Assembly (NCBI RefSeq): GCF_900107745.1
Contig: NZ_FNRO01000026.1
Location: 1-64,000, forward strand
Source: Variovorax sp. YR216
Lineage (GTDB): Bacteria > Pseudomonadota > Gammaproteobacteria > Burkholderiales > Burkholderiaceae_C
Length of the DNA: 64,000 bases
Direction: 5' to 3'
A program made the translations under genes and the position numbers. Positions 42,407 through 50,927 of the stretch are shown in pieces; position 1 is the first letter of the stretch, and every line of letters starts with the position of its first letter. The notes under the pieces were generated by a model. That model had not been told where the DNA came from. It saw only the letters and a list, made by a program, of their open reading frames with translations, and searched no databases.

Positions 42407-43060
42407 TCAGGCGGTCGCGTCGCGTTCAGGAGCGACGCGAAGATGTTCGACGAACCACGCGCGGGCCAGACCAGCCACTGTTTCCAGCGCACCTGCCTCT
42501 TCGAAGAGATGGGTTGCACGTGGCACGACTTCCAGGCGCTTCACGCAGCGAATCTCGCGCAGTGCCGTCTGATTCATCGCAAGGACCTCGCGATCCTCGC
42601 TGCCCACGATCAGGAGCGTCGCCGCGCGGACCATGCCGAGGTGATCCATGGCGAGGTCCGGACGTCCTCCGCGGGAGACCACGGCTTGTACCGCCTCTGG
42701 CCGGAGGGCCGCGGCAACCAACGCCGCCGCAGCCCCGGTGCTCGCGCCGAACAGCCCAATGGGCTGCCGCGCCGCGGGAATCGCAGCCAGGGCGTCCAGC
42801 GCCAGCAGCACTCGCTGCGACAGGAGCGGAATGTCGAACACGTTGGTTCGGATTTCTGCCTCCTCGGGTGTGAGAAGGTCGAACAGTAGCGTGCCCAGTC
42901 CGCCGTTTTGAAGCGCGCGTGCCACATGAAGGTTGCGGCGGCTCCGTCTGCTGCTGCCGCTGCCATGCGCGAACACGACGACGCCGCGCAGCGGCTTCGG
43001 CAAGTAGAGCTCACCTTCGAGACGGTGAGGGCCGATGGTCATCGAGATCGGTTCTGTCAT
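42407..43060 (-). CDS. Small alpha/beta hydrolase (dienelactone-hydrolase-like)
   Basis: A 217-residue hydrolase. VVVFAHGSGSSRRSRRNLHV forms the oxyanion region, GLFGASTGAAAALV the nucleophile elbow with Ser, VGSEDREVLAMN the acid and RATHLFEEAGALE the histidine. This subgroup is repeatedly found in stress islands with erythromycin-esterase-like and phosphoribosyltransferase-like proteins, sometimes fused to the latter. Here it is the last gene of the lon-methyltransferase/esterase operon, 12 bases after the fusion gene. The substrate is unknown. Confidence 0.9.
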   Translation of the reverse strand: MTEPISMTIGPHRLEGELYLPKPLRGVVVFAHGSGSSRRSRRNLHVARALQNGGLGTLLFDLLTPEEAEIRTNVFDIPLLSQRVLLALDALAAIPAARQPIGLFGASTGAAAALVAAALRPEAVQAVVSRGGRPDLAMDHLGMVRAATLLIVGSEDREVLAMNQTALREIRCVKRLEVVPRATHLFEEAGALETVAGLARAWFVEHLRVAPERDATA

Positions 43061-43072
43061 GGTGCGCCCACG

Positions 43073-45052
43073 TCAAAGTCCGAAGGGGTAGGTCTCCGGA
43101 ACGCCTTCGATGGCTTCAGTCGGCAGCGGCGTCACGGCGCGGGTCTGGTCAAACCAGATGTATTCGTCGAACTGGCGTGACAGAACTGCCTGGAAATAGT
43201 GGCTCTGCAATTCCGTCGCGGGACGGTAGAGCACGCCGATTGCGCGTTCGAGCCGCGCCGTCGACAGACCCTCGAGCACCTCGACGGGGGTGGGGCTGCG
43301 CAGCGGCAGTATGAAATTCGGGACGTGGGTGTCGTGAAGCAGCTTTTCGTAGCTGCCCGGGAGCGAAGGCTGGACCGTCTTGATCTCCATCGGACCGTCC
43401 CATTCGGTCGCTGCGGCGACGGTGCCACCGTACGTGCCAAAACCGACGAGACAGGCGTCGCGGCCGAACTCGACGCGGCAGAGCTGACCCATGTTGTGCT
43501 CCCCGCGGTGCGACATTTCCGTGGCCCGGGCATCGCCAATGTGCGAGTTGTGCGCCCACACGATGGCCTTGCTGCCCGGCCCGTGATGGGCGAGCAGCAG
43601 TTTCAGCGTGTCGAACATGTGGCTGTCCCGCAAATTCCAGGACGCGCGCGATCCGTAGTACATGGTGCGGTAGTAGCGCTCGGCGTTGGCGACCAGGCGG
43701 GCGTTCTGGACCGCGTCGAGAAAGCGCTCGCCGTCCCGCTCGGCATAGTGCTGCTGTTTGTGAAGCAGCTCGCCAAGCATGGTCACCACTTCGTGTTCAC
43801 AGCTGTGGTACTTCGCGTTGAGGGCCGCGTAGCCATAGCTCGCCGGATCGGACTGCCACGGCGTGAGGCAGCCATAGCGCCGGCGGGCAATGCCGGCAGT
43901 CGGCGGGTCCACATCCTCCAGGTAGCCCACCACCGCATGGATGGAGTTGTAGAGGCTGTAGAGATCCAGGCCATGGAAGGCCACCTTGTCGCGCTCTTCA
44001 AGGCCGGCGTTGTGTCCGCGCAGCCATTCGACGAACGCGCGAACCTCATGATTGCGCCACATCCAGGTCGGAAAGCGTGCGAAGGCGGTCCATTTCGACG
44101 GGCGATGGCGGCCATGGCGCACGTAGCGGTCGATCCGCGCCGTGTCCGGCCAGTCCCCCTCGATAGCAACGAAGCGAAACTTCTTGCGTTCGATGAGCGC
44201 GCGCGAGATGCGCTCGCGCATCCGGTAGAACTCGGAGGTGCCGTGCGTTGCCTCGCCGAGCAGTACGACGCGTGCATCGCCGATGCGGGCCAGCAGTGGT
44301 TCGAGATCTGCGTCGTCGATGCTTGCGAGGCGCTCGCAAGCGCGAGCGATGCCCTGCGACAACGTCGCGTCTGGCGTCTGGCGCGTATCGCGGCGCGAAC
44401 GGACGCGGATACCGTCGACATCGAGCGGCGAGACCCGGATGTCGGCGATGTCCTCGACTGCGAATTCTTCGGGGCCGATACGCGTCAGGCGGACCAACTC
44501 CCGCACAGCCGGGTCCTTGCCCACCGACACCACCATGCGCCCGCCCACCGCGAGCTGCGGCTTCAGTGCAGCGACGATGTCGGCGCCATCAGGATGCACC
44601 AGGATCGCATCGTAGGGGCCGTGCTCCGGAAGGCCCCGGTTGGCATCGCCATGCACGACGTGGACGTGGGGACAATGGAGACGCCGCAAGAGACCCGCGG
44701 CCTTTGCTGCGGTGGCACCATCCGGCTCGACGCTGTAGACCTTGGACGCCAGCCGCGCCAACACCGCTGTTGCGTAGCCCGTGCCCGAGCCGATCTCGAG
44801 CACCCGGGCCTGTCCATCGATCGCGAGCGCCTCGGCCATGATCGAGAGGAGGTACGGCTGGGGAAGGGACGAATGCGCGTCGATTTTCAGCGCCGCGTCC
44901 TCGTAGGCAAATTCGCGCAGGGACTCCGGCAGGAAGTCCTCGCGAGGCACGGTGCGCATCGCGTCCAGGACCGCGGCGGCGCGCACGCCACGCCCCGCGA
45001 TCTGTTCATCGACCATGGCGTTGCGAAGGTGCTCGAAGTTGGTTGAAGGCAT
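43073..45052 (-). CDS. Fusion: L-isoaspartate methyltransferase + erythromycin-esterase-like domain
   Basis: A 659-residue two-domain protein. Residues 1-215 are a PCMT-type methyltransferase with AALKIDAHSSLPQPYLLSIM and the SAM site RVLEIGSGTGYATAVLARL; PCMT repairs isomerised aspartates. Residues 235-650 are an Ere/EreA-like domain with GEATHGTSEFYRMRERI (near 265), GDWPDTARIDRYVRHG, WAHNSHIGDAR and SRASWNLRDSHM, holding the Glu and His residues of that family. The reaction of the second domain in such fusions is not known; macrolide resistance should not be assumed. It lies between lon and the small hydrolase gene with short gaps of 18 and 12 bases. Confidence 0.9.
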   Translation of the reverse strand: MPSTNFEHLRNAMVDEQIAGRGVRAAAVLDAMRTVPREDFLPESLREFAYEDAALKIDAHSSLPQPYLLSIMAEALAIDGQARVLEIGSGTGYATAVLARLASKVYSVEPDGATAAKAAGLLRRLHCPHVHVVHGDANRGLPEHGPYDAILVHPDGADIVAALKPQLAVGGRMVVSVGKDPAVRELVRLTRIGPEEFAVEDIADIRVSPLDVDGIRVRSRRDTRQTPDATLSQGIARACERLASIDDADLEPLLARIGDARVVLLGEATHGTSEFYRMRERISRALIERKKFRFVAIEGDWPDTARIDRYVRHGRHRPSKWTAFARFPTWMWRNHEVRAFVEWLRGHNAGLEERDKVAFHGLDLYSLYNSIHAVVGYLEDVDPPTAGIARRRYGCLTPWQSDPASYGYAALNAKYHSCEHEVVTMLGELLHKQQHYAERDGERFLDAVQNARLVANAERYYRTMYYGSRASWNLRDSHMFDTLKLLLAHHGPGSKAIVWAHNSHIGDARATEMSHRGEHNMGQLCRVEFGRDACLVGFGTYGGTVAAATEWDGPMEIKTVQPSLPGSYEKLLHDTHVPNFILPLRSPTPVEVLEGLSTARLERAIGVLYRPATELQSHYFQAVLSRQFDEYIWFDQTRAVTPLPTEAIEGVPETYPFGL

Positions 45053-45070
45053 GGCATCACCCTCTGTCTG

Positions 45071-47413
45071 CTAGGTGCCGGGCGAAGGTTCCGGATTGAG
45101 CGCACCCGCGATTGCGTCGTCGACCGTTTCAAGGGCAACGAAGCGCAGGGACGCGCGTACGGTCCCGGGCACGTCCGAGAGGTCTCTGAGATTGCGGGCG
45201 GGCAGCAGCACGGCCGAAAGTCCCGCGCGCTGCGCCGCAAGCACTTTTTCCTTGATTCCCCCGACGGGCAGCACCAGGCCACGAAGACTGATCTCGCCGG
45301 TCATGGCGACGTCGTGCCGCACCGTTCTGTCCGAGAACAGCGATGCCAGCGCGATGAACATGGCCACGCCCGCGCTGGGGCCATCCTTGGGTACCGCGCC
45401 GGCCGGGATGTGGAGGTGCACGTCGCTCACGTCAAACACCTCCGGCCGAATCCCCAACGATTGCGCGCGGGTCTTGACCAGGGTGAACGCAGCCTGCGCG
45501 CTTTCCTTCATGACATCGCCCAGTTGCCCGGTCAGGTGTAGCTTGCCATCGCCCTGCATGCGCGCGGCTTCGATGAAGAGGATGTCGCCGCCCACCGGTG
45601 TCCATGCGAGGCCCGTGGCAACGCCGGTGATGCTGCGGCGAAGCGCAGCCTCGTGCTCGAAGCGTGCAGGGCCGAGCACGGCGTCCAGGTCGGCTGCATC
45701 GACTTCGACCGACGGCGTCGTGCCTTCCGCCACCCGCATCGCCGCGTGTCGCATCACGCGGCCGATCTCGCGCTCCAGTTGACGCACGCCCGCCTCGCGC
45801 GTGCGGTTCGCAATCATGTCGGCGATGGCCGCTTCGGTCAGGGCGCACTGATCTTCCTTCAGCCCGTTGGCCTCGCGTTGCCGGGGCACAAGGTAGCGTC
45901 GCGCGATGTTGAGCTTTTCCTCCTGCGAATAGCCAGGCAGTTCGATCACCTCCATCCGGTCTTGCACCGGCGCGGGAACGTTGTCGATCACGTTCGCGGT
46001 GGCAATGAAGACCACCCGGCTCAGGTCGAACGGGATGCCGAGGTAGTTGTCGCGGAAGGTGCCGTTCTGCTCAGGGTCCAGCACCTCGAGCAGCGCGGCC
46101 GAGGGGTCGCCATGCGCGCTCGCACTGAGCTTGTCGACTTCGTCGAGCATCATCACCGCGTCGCGCGATCCCGCTCGGCGAAGGCCCTGAAGGATGTTGC
46201 CCGGCAGGGCGCCGATATAGGTGCGTCGGTGCCCGCGAATCTCCGCCTCGTCGTGCACGCCACCAAGCGACACCCGAACGAAGGGCCGCTGGATGGCCCT
46301 CGCGATGCTCTGGCCCAGCGATGTCTTGCCGACCCCGGGCGGTCCCACGAAGCAGAGAATGGGAGCTCGCCCCTCGGGGTTGAGTTTGCGCACGGCGAGG
46401 AACTCCAGGACCCGCTTCTTGACAAACTCGAGTCCGAAGTGATCGGCCTCCAGCGTTGCACGCGCTGCGGCAAGATCGATTGGCGGCATGCCCAGGCTCT
46501 TCCATGGCAGTTCCACCATCCACTCCAGGTAGGTGCGCAGCATGGCGTACTCGCTGCTCGCGTCCGACATGGAGCGGAGTCGCTGGAGTTCCTTGCGCGC
46601 ATGTGACTCGGCATCGGCCGGCATGCCGGCCTTGGCGATGGCTTCGTCGATGCGCCGGAGTTCTTCCGCGTTCGCATCGTCCTCGCCGAGTTCGTGGCGG
46701 ATGGTCTCCATCTGCTGGCGCAGCAGGAATTTGCGCTGCGTGTCGTTGATCTGTTCCTTGGTGCGTTCTCCGATTTCGCGGGACAGGCGCACCACTTCCA
46801 GACGATGCGAGAGCAGCTTGAGCAGCTTCTCGACCCGCGGCACCGTCGCGACCATTTCCAGCAGTTCCTGCTTCTCGTTCACCTCGACATCGATCACGCC
46901 GGCCACGATGTCCGAGAGTGCCGAAGGGCCGCGCGTGGTTTGCAGCGCCTGCACGAGTTCCGAAGGCACGCTGGGGAGCAACGAAAGCAGTTCGATGGCG
47001 CGCTCGCGCAATTGAAGTTCCAGCGCTTCGGCCTGGGGAGAAGTGTCCGCGTCCTGTTCGATCTCGGCGATCTTTGCCGCCAGGAAAGGGTAGCCGCCGC
47101 AGGCCTCGACCAGGCGGAATCGATGCATGCCCTGACATACGGCATGGTGCTGCCCCTGCTCGGGTTCGACGTGGTGGACGATCGTGGCGAGGGTCCCGAT
47201 GGCGTGCAGCGAATCGAAGGCAGGCGTTTCCTCCTCCGCGTCCTTCTGCAGCACGATGCCCACGGGAATCTGGTTCTCGAGCGCGTATCGGAGTGCGGCA
47301 ATCGAAGGATCACGCCCGACGCTGATCGCGGTCAGCGCGTGCGGAAACAGCACGAAGTTCCGCATCGGGATCAACGCCACCACACTGGGTGGCAGTCCGG
47401 GCTCGGTGGTCAT
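45071..47413 (-). CDS. Lon-family ATP-dependent protease (accessory copy)
   Basis: A 780-residue LonA-type protease. The N-terminal substrate-recognition domain spans about 10-205, then come a coiled linker, the AAA+ module with FVGPPGVGKTSLGQSIARAI (near 356) and MMLDEVDKLS, and the protease domain with the catalytic Ser in PKDGPSAGVAMFIALAS (near 676) and Lys in GGIKEKVLAAQRAG (near 718). I prefer the second ATG because GAGG is eight bases upstream. Its placement in a stress operon suggests an accessory Lon rather than the housekeeping gene beside clpX. An FNR-type promoter lies upstream. Confidence 0.93.
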   Translation of the reverse strand: MTTEPGLPPSVVALIPMRNFVLFPHALTAISVGRDPSIAALRYALENQIPVGIVLQKDAEEETPAFDSLHAIGTLATIVHHVEPEQGQHHAVCQGMHRFRLVEACGGYPFLAAKIAEIEQDADTSPQAEALELQLRERAIELLSLLPSVPSELVQALQTTRGPSALSDIVAGVIDVEVNEKQELLEMVATVPRVEKLLKLLSHRLEVVRLSREIGERTKEQINDTQRKFLLRQQMETIRHELGEDDANAEELRRIDEAIAKAGMPADAESHARKELQRLRSMSDASSEYAMLRTYLEWMVELPWKSLGMPPIDLAAARATLEADHFGLEFVKKRVLEFLAVRKLNPEGRAPILCFVGPPGVGKTSLGQSIARAIQRPFVRVSLGGVHDEAEIRGHRRTYIGALPGNILQGLRRAGSRDAVMMLDEVDKLSASAHGDPSAALLEVLDPEQNGTFRDNYLGIPFDLSRVVFIATANVIDNVPAPVQDRMEVIELPGYSQEEKLNIARRYLVPRQREANGLKEDQCALTEAAIADMIANRTREAGVRQLEREIGRVMRHAAMRVAEGTTPSVEVDAADLDAVLGPARFEHEAALRRSITGVATGLAWTPVGGDILFIEAARMQGDGKLHLTGQLGDVMKESAQAAFTLVKTRAQSLGIRPEVFDVSDVHLHIPAGAVPKDGPSAGVAMFIALASLFSDRTVRHDVAMTGEISLRGLVLPVGGIKEKVLAAQRAGLSAVLLPARNLRDLSDVPGTVRASLRFVALETVDDAIAGALNPEPSPGT

Positions 47414-47439
47414 GGCCATTCCTCACGTCTGATCTGTCC

Positions 47440-47480
47440 ATGTTAGGAACCAGACCCTCCGGCGGATTGATGCACGTCAA
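47440..47480 (-). promoter_or_regulatory. FNR/Anr-type class II promoter of the lon operon
   Basis: TTGAC-GTGC-ATCAA (minus strand, 47480-47467) matches the FNR/Anr/Dnr box TTGAT-N4-ATCAA at nine of ten fixed bases. A -10 element TAACAT lies at 47445-47440, 21 bases further on. The predicted start near 47433 puts the box centre at about -40.5 to -41.5, the class II activator position. This implies induction of the operon under low oxygen or by nitric oxide. Confidence 0.72.
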
Positions 47481-47601
47481 GAGGAATGCCATCACTTCAC
47501 CATGGCTCGCCAAAGGGATCTCCGGCAAGGCCTGCAGCGCGTCGACCGTCGGCTTGCGCTGATTCAGGCTGCCGAGGGCGATCTCCGCGCCGCCCTTGCC
47601 C

Positions 47602-48350
47602 TCAGACCTGAGCCATCCCTCCGTCGACAAACAACTCGATGCCGTTGACGAAGCTGGCTGCGTCGGAGGCGAGGAAGGCCACTGCCTTCCCGATCTCCTC
47701 GGGTTCGCCCAGGCGACCAAGAGGCACTTGGGAGGCCAGCGCGTCGAAGAGCCCTTGGCGTGCCTCGTCAGGGACCAGGCCGCCGAGTCCGGGCGTGCGG
47801 ATCGGGCCGGGGCTGACCGCGTTGACCCGGATGCCGCGGTCCTTGAGGTCCAGCGCCCACGAGCGGGCGAAATTGCGGACCGCGGCCTTGCTGGCGCTGT
47901 AGACACTGAAGTTGGCCGTGCCCTGGATCGAGGTGGTCGACGAAGTCAGGATGACCGAACCCCCGTTGCTGAGTAGTGGAAGCGCCTTCTGCACGGTGAA
48001 CAGCACGCCGCGTACGTTGGTGCCGAAGATGCGGTCGAAATGCTCTTCGGTGATCGCGCCCAGCGGCATCATGTCCCCGCCCCCGGCGTTGGCAAAGAGG
48101 ATGTCCAGCTTGCCGGCGTTCATGGCGATCCGGGCGTAGACCGTATCGAGGTCGGACAGTACCGAGGCATCGGCACGGATTCCCGTCGCGGCAGGGCCCA
48201 GCGAGCGACCGCTGCATCGAGTTCGGCCTGCCGGCGCCCCGTGATGAAGACGCGCGCCCCCTGCTCAACCAGTTCCCGGGCGGCTGCCAGGCCGATGCCG
48301 CTGCTGCCACCGGTGACCAGTGCGATTTTTCCATTCAGTTGCTTGCTCAT
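47602..48350 (-). pseudogene. Short-chain dehydrogenase gene with one-base frameshift
   Basis: The two halves of an SDR oxidoreductase are in different frames. The first reads MSKQLNGKIALVTGGSSGIG to ELDAAVARW (NAD-binding fold), and the second resumes in another frame as GIRADASVLSDLD, then ILFANAGGGDMMPLG, YSASKAAVRNFARSWALD (catalytic Tyr and Lys) and GIELFVDGGMAQ. Adding one C to the CCC at 48197-48199 (a G in the coding strand) would restore a normal protein of about 250 residues. It is either a recent inactivation or a sequencing error. The start follows GGAA. A LysR gene is divergent. Confidence 0.82.
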
Positions 48351-48405
48351 GACGTATTCCATTTCGTGAAGAAGGGGTGGATGGCCTGCGTCCACGGAGT
48401 TCATC

Positions 48406-48424
48406 GCTTGCTTGCTTGCTTGCT
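48406..48424. repeat. Four-copy GCTT tetranucleotide repeat
   Basis: GCTT is repeated four times, with a partial fifth copy, 56-75 bases upstream of the SDR start codon and within the divergent promoter region. Such repeats can change length by slippage and alter promoter spacing. With four copies this is only a possibility. Confidence 0.5.
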
Positions 48425-48498
48425 GCGCGGCGCAGTGAACGCATGGGGTGAATGTAGGCACCGGCCATCAGGAGAAAAATGGAAAATAATGGAATGAC

Positions 48499-48516
48499 TA
48501 TCCATACCCATGGATA
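48499..48516. promoter_or_regulatory. LysR operator between the SDR and LysR genes
   Basis: TATCCAT-ACCC-ATGGATA is a perfect dyad with a T-N11-A core (ATCCATACCCATGGAT), the form bound by LysR regulators. It is 34 bases before the LysR start codon, in an AT-rich stretch of the divergent promoter. It probably controls both genes. Confidence 0.62.
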
Positions 48517-48549
48517 ATTGACGGGTCAATCGAGGGAGGAGCGGAACAG

Positions 48550-49467
48550 ATGGATCAACTGCAGGCCATACGCGCCTTCGCCCGCGTCGTCGAAGCAGGC
48601 AGCTTTACCCGGGCAGCGGATTCGCTGGACATGCCCAATGCAACCGTGAGCAAGCTCGTGCAGGAGCTGGAAGCCCATCTGGGCGCGCGGCTGCTGCAGC
48701 GGACCACGCGCAAGGTCACCGTCACGCGCGAAGGTCAGGACTACTACGCCAAGGCGACGCGAATCCTTCAGGACCTGGACGACATCGACAGCTCGTTCAA
48801 CGTAGCCCGCGGCAAGCCACGAGGACACCTGCGCATCGACGTGGGGGGATCGACCGCCCGCGACGTGCTGATTCCACTGCTGCCGGAGTTCGTGGCACGC
48901 TACCCTGACATCCGGATCGACCTCGGGGTGTCCGACCGCGCAGTGGATCTGATCAGCGGCAACGTGGATTGCGTCATCCGTGGCGGTCCGCTCGACAGTT
49001 CATCCCTCGTGGCGCGCGCCATTGGCGAGGCCGCGATGGTCACCTGTGCCACACCCGGCTACCTGAAGCAGTATGGTGTCCCGGCCTATCCCGACGAGTT
49101 GAAGAATGGACACCGGCTGATCAGCTACGTCTCGGCCCTGACCGGCAGGGCCATTCCGTTTCGCTTCCAACACCGGGGCGAGAAATCGGAGATCAAGGTC
49201 GAGCACAGATTCGGCGTCAACGAGAGCAACGCGCACCTGGCCGCCGGCATGGCGGGGCTGGGGATCATCCAGACCTTCTCCTATGCAGCCGGACCGGCCC
49301 TGCGCGATGGGGCGCTCGTCGAGATCCTGCAGAAGTGGCGGCCGTCACCTTATCCTTTTCATGTCGTCTATCCCCATAACCGGCATGTGACGCATCGCTT
49401 GCGGGTGTTCATCGACTGGCTGGTCGAGCGGTTTCCAGCCAGGGTTGCCGGTACTCCGATCGCTTAG
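48550..49467 (+). CDS. LysR-family regulator divergent from an SDR gene
   Basis: A 305-residue regulator of the CrgA-like group. The helix-turn-helix is in IRAFARVVEAGSFTRAADSL and MPNATVSKLVQELEAHLGAR, followed by LLQRTTRKVTVTREGQDYYA, a phrase typical of this group. The effector domain starts near GHLRIDVGGSTARDVLIPLL. GGAGGAG precedes the ATG. Such regulators commonly control a divergent oxidoreductase gene, here the frameshifted SDR. Its stop overlaps the convergent efflux outer-membrane gene by four bases. Confidence 0.92.
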   Translation: MDQLQAIRAFARVVEAGSFTRAADSLDMPNATVSKLVQELEAHLGARLLQRTTRKVTVTREGQDYYAKATRILQDLDDIDSSFNVARGKPRGHLRIDVGGSTARDVLIPLLPEFVARYPDIRIDLGVSDRAVDLISGNVDCVIRGGPLDSSSLVARAIGEAAMVTCATPGYLKQYGVPAYPDELKNGHRLISYVSALTGRAIPFRFQHRGEKSEIKVEHRFGVNESNAHLAAGMAGLGIIQTFSYAAGPALRDGALVEILQKWRPSPYPFHVVYPHNRHVTHRLRVFIDWLVERFPARVAGTPIA

Positions 49468-50924
49468 CCGGGCATGCTGACCCGGCCGCCGCCAAGGACA
49501 CGGTACAGAGTCACACCGCTTTGAAGCGTGTTCAGGCGCGTGGTGAGCAGCGTCTGCTGGGCGCTGTAGAGCGTACGCTGCGCTACCAGCGCTGCCAGAT
49601 AGGTGTCTACGCCACGGGTGTATCTGGCTTCGGCCAAGGTGTAGCTTTCCTGCGAGGCGCGCACCAGGTCCTGTTGAGCCGACAGCTGCTCGCCGATCGT
49701 GCCGCGGGTGGCCAGCGCGTCGGCCACCTCCTTGAAGGCGGTCTGGATCGTCAGCTCGTAGGCCGCGACATAGACGTTCTTCTGGGACTTGGCGTAGTCG
49801 AGTCCGGCACGGTTGGCCCCGCCGTCGAAGATCGGCAGCGAGATGGACGGGGCGAAGGCCCACACGCTCGTGCCGCCGCTGAACAGCGTCGCCAGCGCGG
49901 CGCTGGCGATGCCGCCGGAGCCGGTGAGCGACACCGAGGGAAAGAAGGCCGCGCGGGCAGCCCCGATGTTGGCATTGGCCGCCTTGAGCTGGTGCTCGGC
50001 CTCCTGCACGTCGGGCCTGCTGAGCAACACCGATGAAGACAGGCCCGCAGGCACGTCGGCCAGCCAACCCGCAGACTGGCCTTCTGCGGGCAGCCCGTCG
50101 GGCAGCAAATCGTCCGCCACCGGCCCGCCGGCCAACAGTTCCAGTGCATTGCGGTCCTGGGCGACGGCGGCGGTGTAGCTGGCCACGTCGGCGCGTGCCT
50201 GCTGGTAGATCGTCTCGGCGTCGCTCAGGTCGGAGCGCGCTGCAACGCCCAGTTCCAGCCGCTTGCGCGTGACGCCCATCGACTGCTCGGCGCTCCGCAG
50301 TGTCTCGCGGGCCGTGGCGAGACGGCTCCGGTCGGCAGCCAGGAGGATCCAGGCATTGGTGGTGTCGCCGATCAGCGTGATGCGGGTCGCCCGGGCGGCC
50401 TCCGCGCTCGACAGGTAGCTTTCGAGTGCGGCGTCGGAAAGGCTTCGCACCTTGCCGAACAGATCCAGCTCGTACGAGCTGACGGACGCGCTGGCTGTGT
50501 AGCTCTGGCCGATGGCCGAGCTGTTGTTGTTGCGGGTGGAATCACTGGTGAGGCTTCGGGAGCGGTTGCCGCTGACGCCCGCGGAGACCGTCGGGAACAG
50601 GGCGGCACGCTGCTCGCCATACTGCGCGCGCGCCGACTCCACGCTGGCCAGCGCCTTGCGCAAGTCGCGGCTGCCGTCCAGGGCCTGTTCGATCACCTTC
50701 TGCAGGCGCGGCTCCAGGATGAACTGGCGCCAGGGAATGTCGGCGGCAGTCTTCGCTGCATCGGTCGCGCGGTTGGCGCTGTCGCCCGCATAGGCTTCGC
50801 CGGAGGGCCACTGTGCGGGCACCGGGGAGGCCGGCTGCTGGTAATCGGGCGCCAGGGAAGCGCAACCGCTCAGCACGAGTGCGGATGCCAGCGCGGCGGC
50901 GAGAGATGTCAAAGTCTTGCGCAT
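49464..50924 (-). CDS. RND efflux outer-membrane lipoprotein (OprM/AdeK type)
   Basis: A 486-residue outer-membrane factor. The signal peptide ends in lipobox LSGC (MRKTLTSLAAALASALVLSG then CASLAPDYQQP), so it is a lipoprotein. PWRQFILEPRLQKVIEQAL and the repeated long helices with SVSLTGSGGIASAALATLF in the second half match the NodT/OprM family, which forms the trimeric exit duct. It is the third gene of the MFP-RND-OMF operon, three bases after the pump gene, and would complete the tripartite system. Confidence 0.93.
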   Translation of the reverse strand: MRKTLTSLAAALASALVLSGCASLAPDYQQPASPVPAQWPSGEAYAGDSANRATDAAKTAADIPWRQFILEPRLQKVIEQALDGSRDLRKALASVESARAQYGEQRAALFPTVSAGVSGNRSRSLTSDSTRNNNSSAIGQSYTASASVSSYELDLFGKVRSLSDAALESYLSSAEAARATRITLIGDTTNAWILLAADRSRLATARETLRSAEQSMGVTRKRLELGVAARSDLSDAETIYQQARADVASYTAAVAQDRNALELLAGGPVADDLLPDGLPAEGQSAGWLADVPAGLSSSVLLSRPDVQEAEHQLKAANANIGAARAAFFPSVSLTGSGGIASAALATLFSGGTSVWAFAPSISLPIFDGGANRAGLDYAKSQKNVYVAAYELTIQTAFKEVADALATRGTIGEQLSAQQDLVRASQESYTLAEARYTRGVDTYLAALVAQRTLYSAQQTLLTTRLNTLQSGVTLYRVLGGGRVSMPG

Positions 50925-50927
50925 CGT

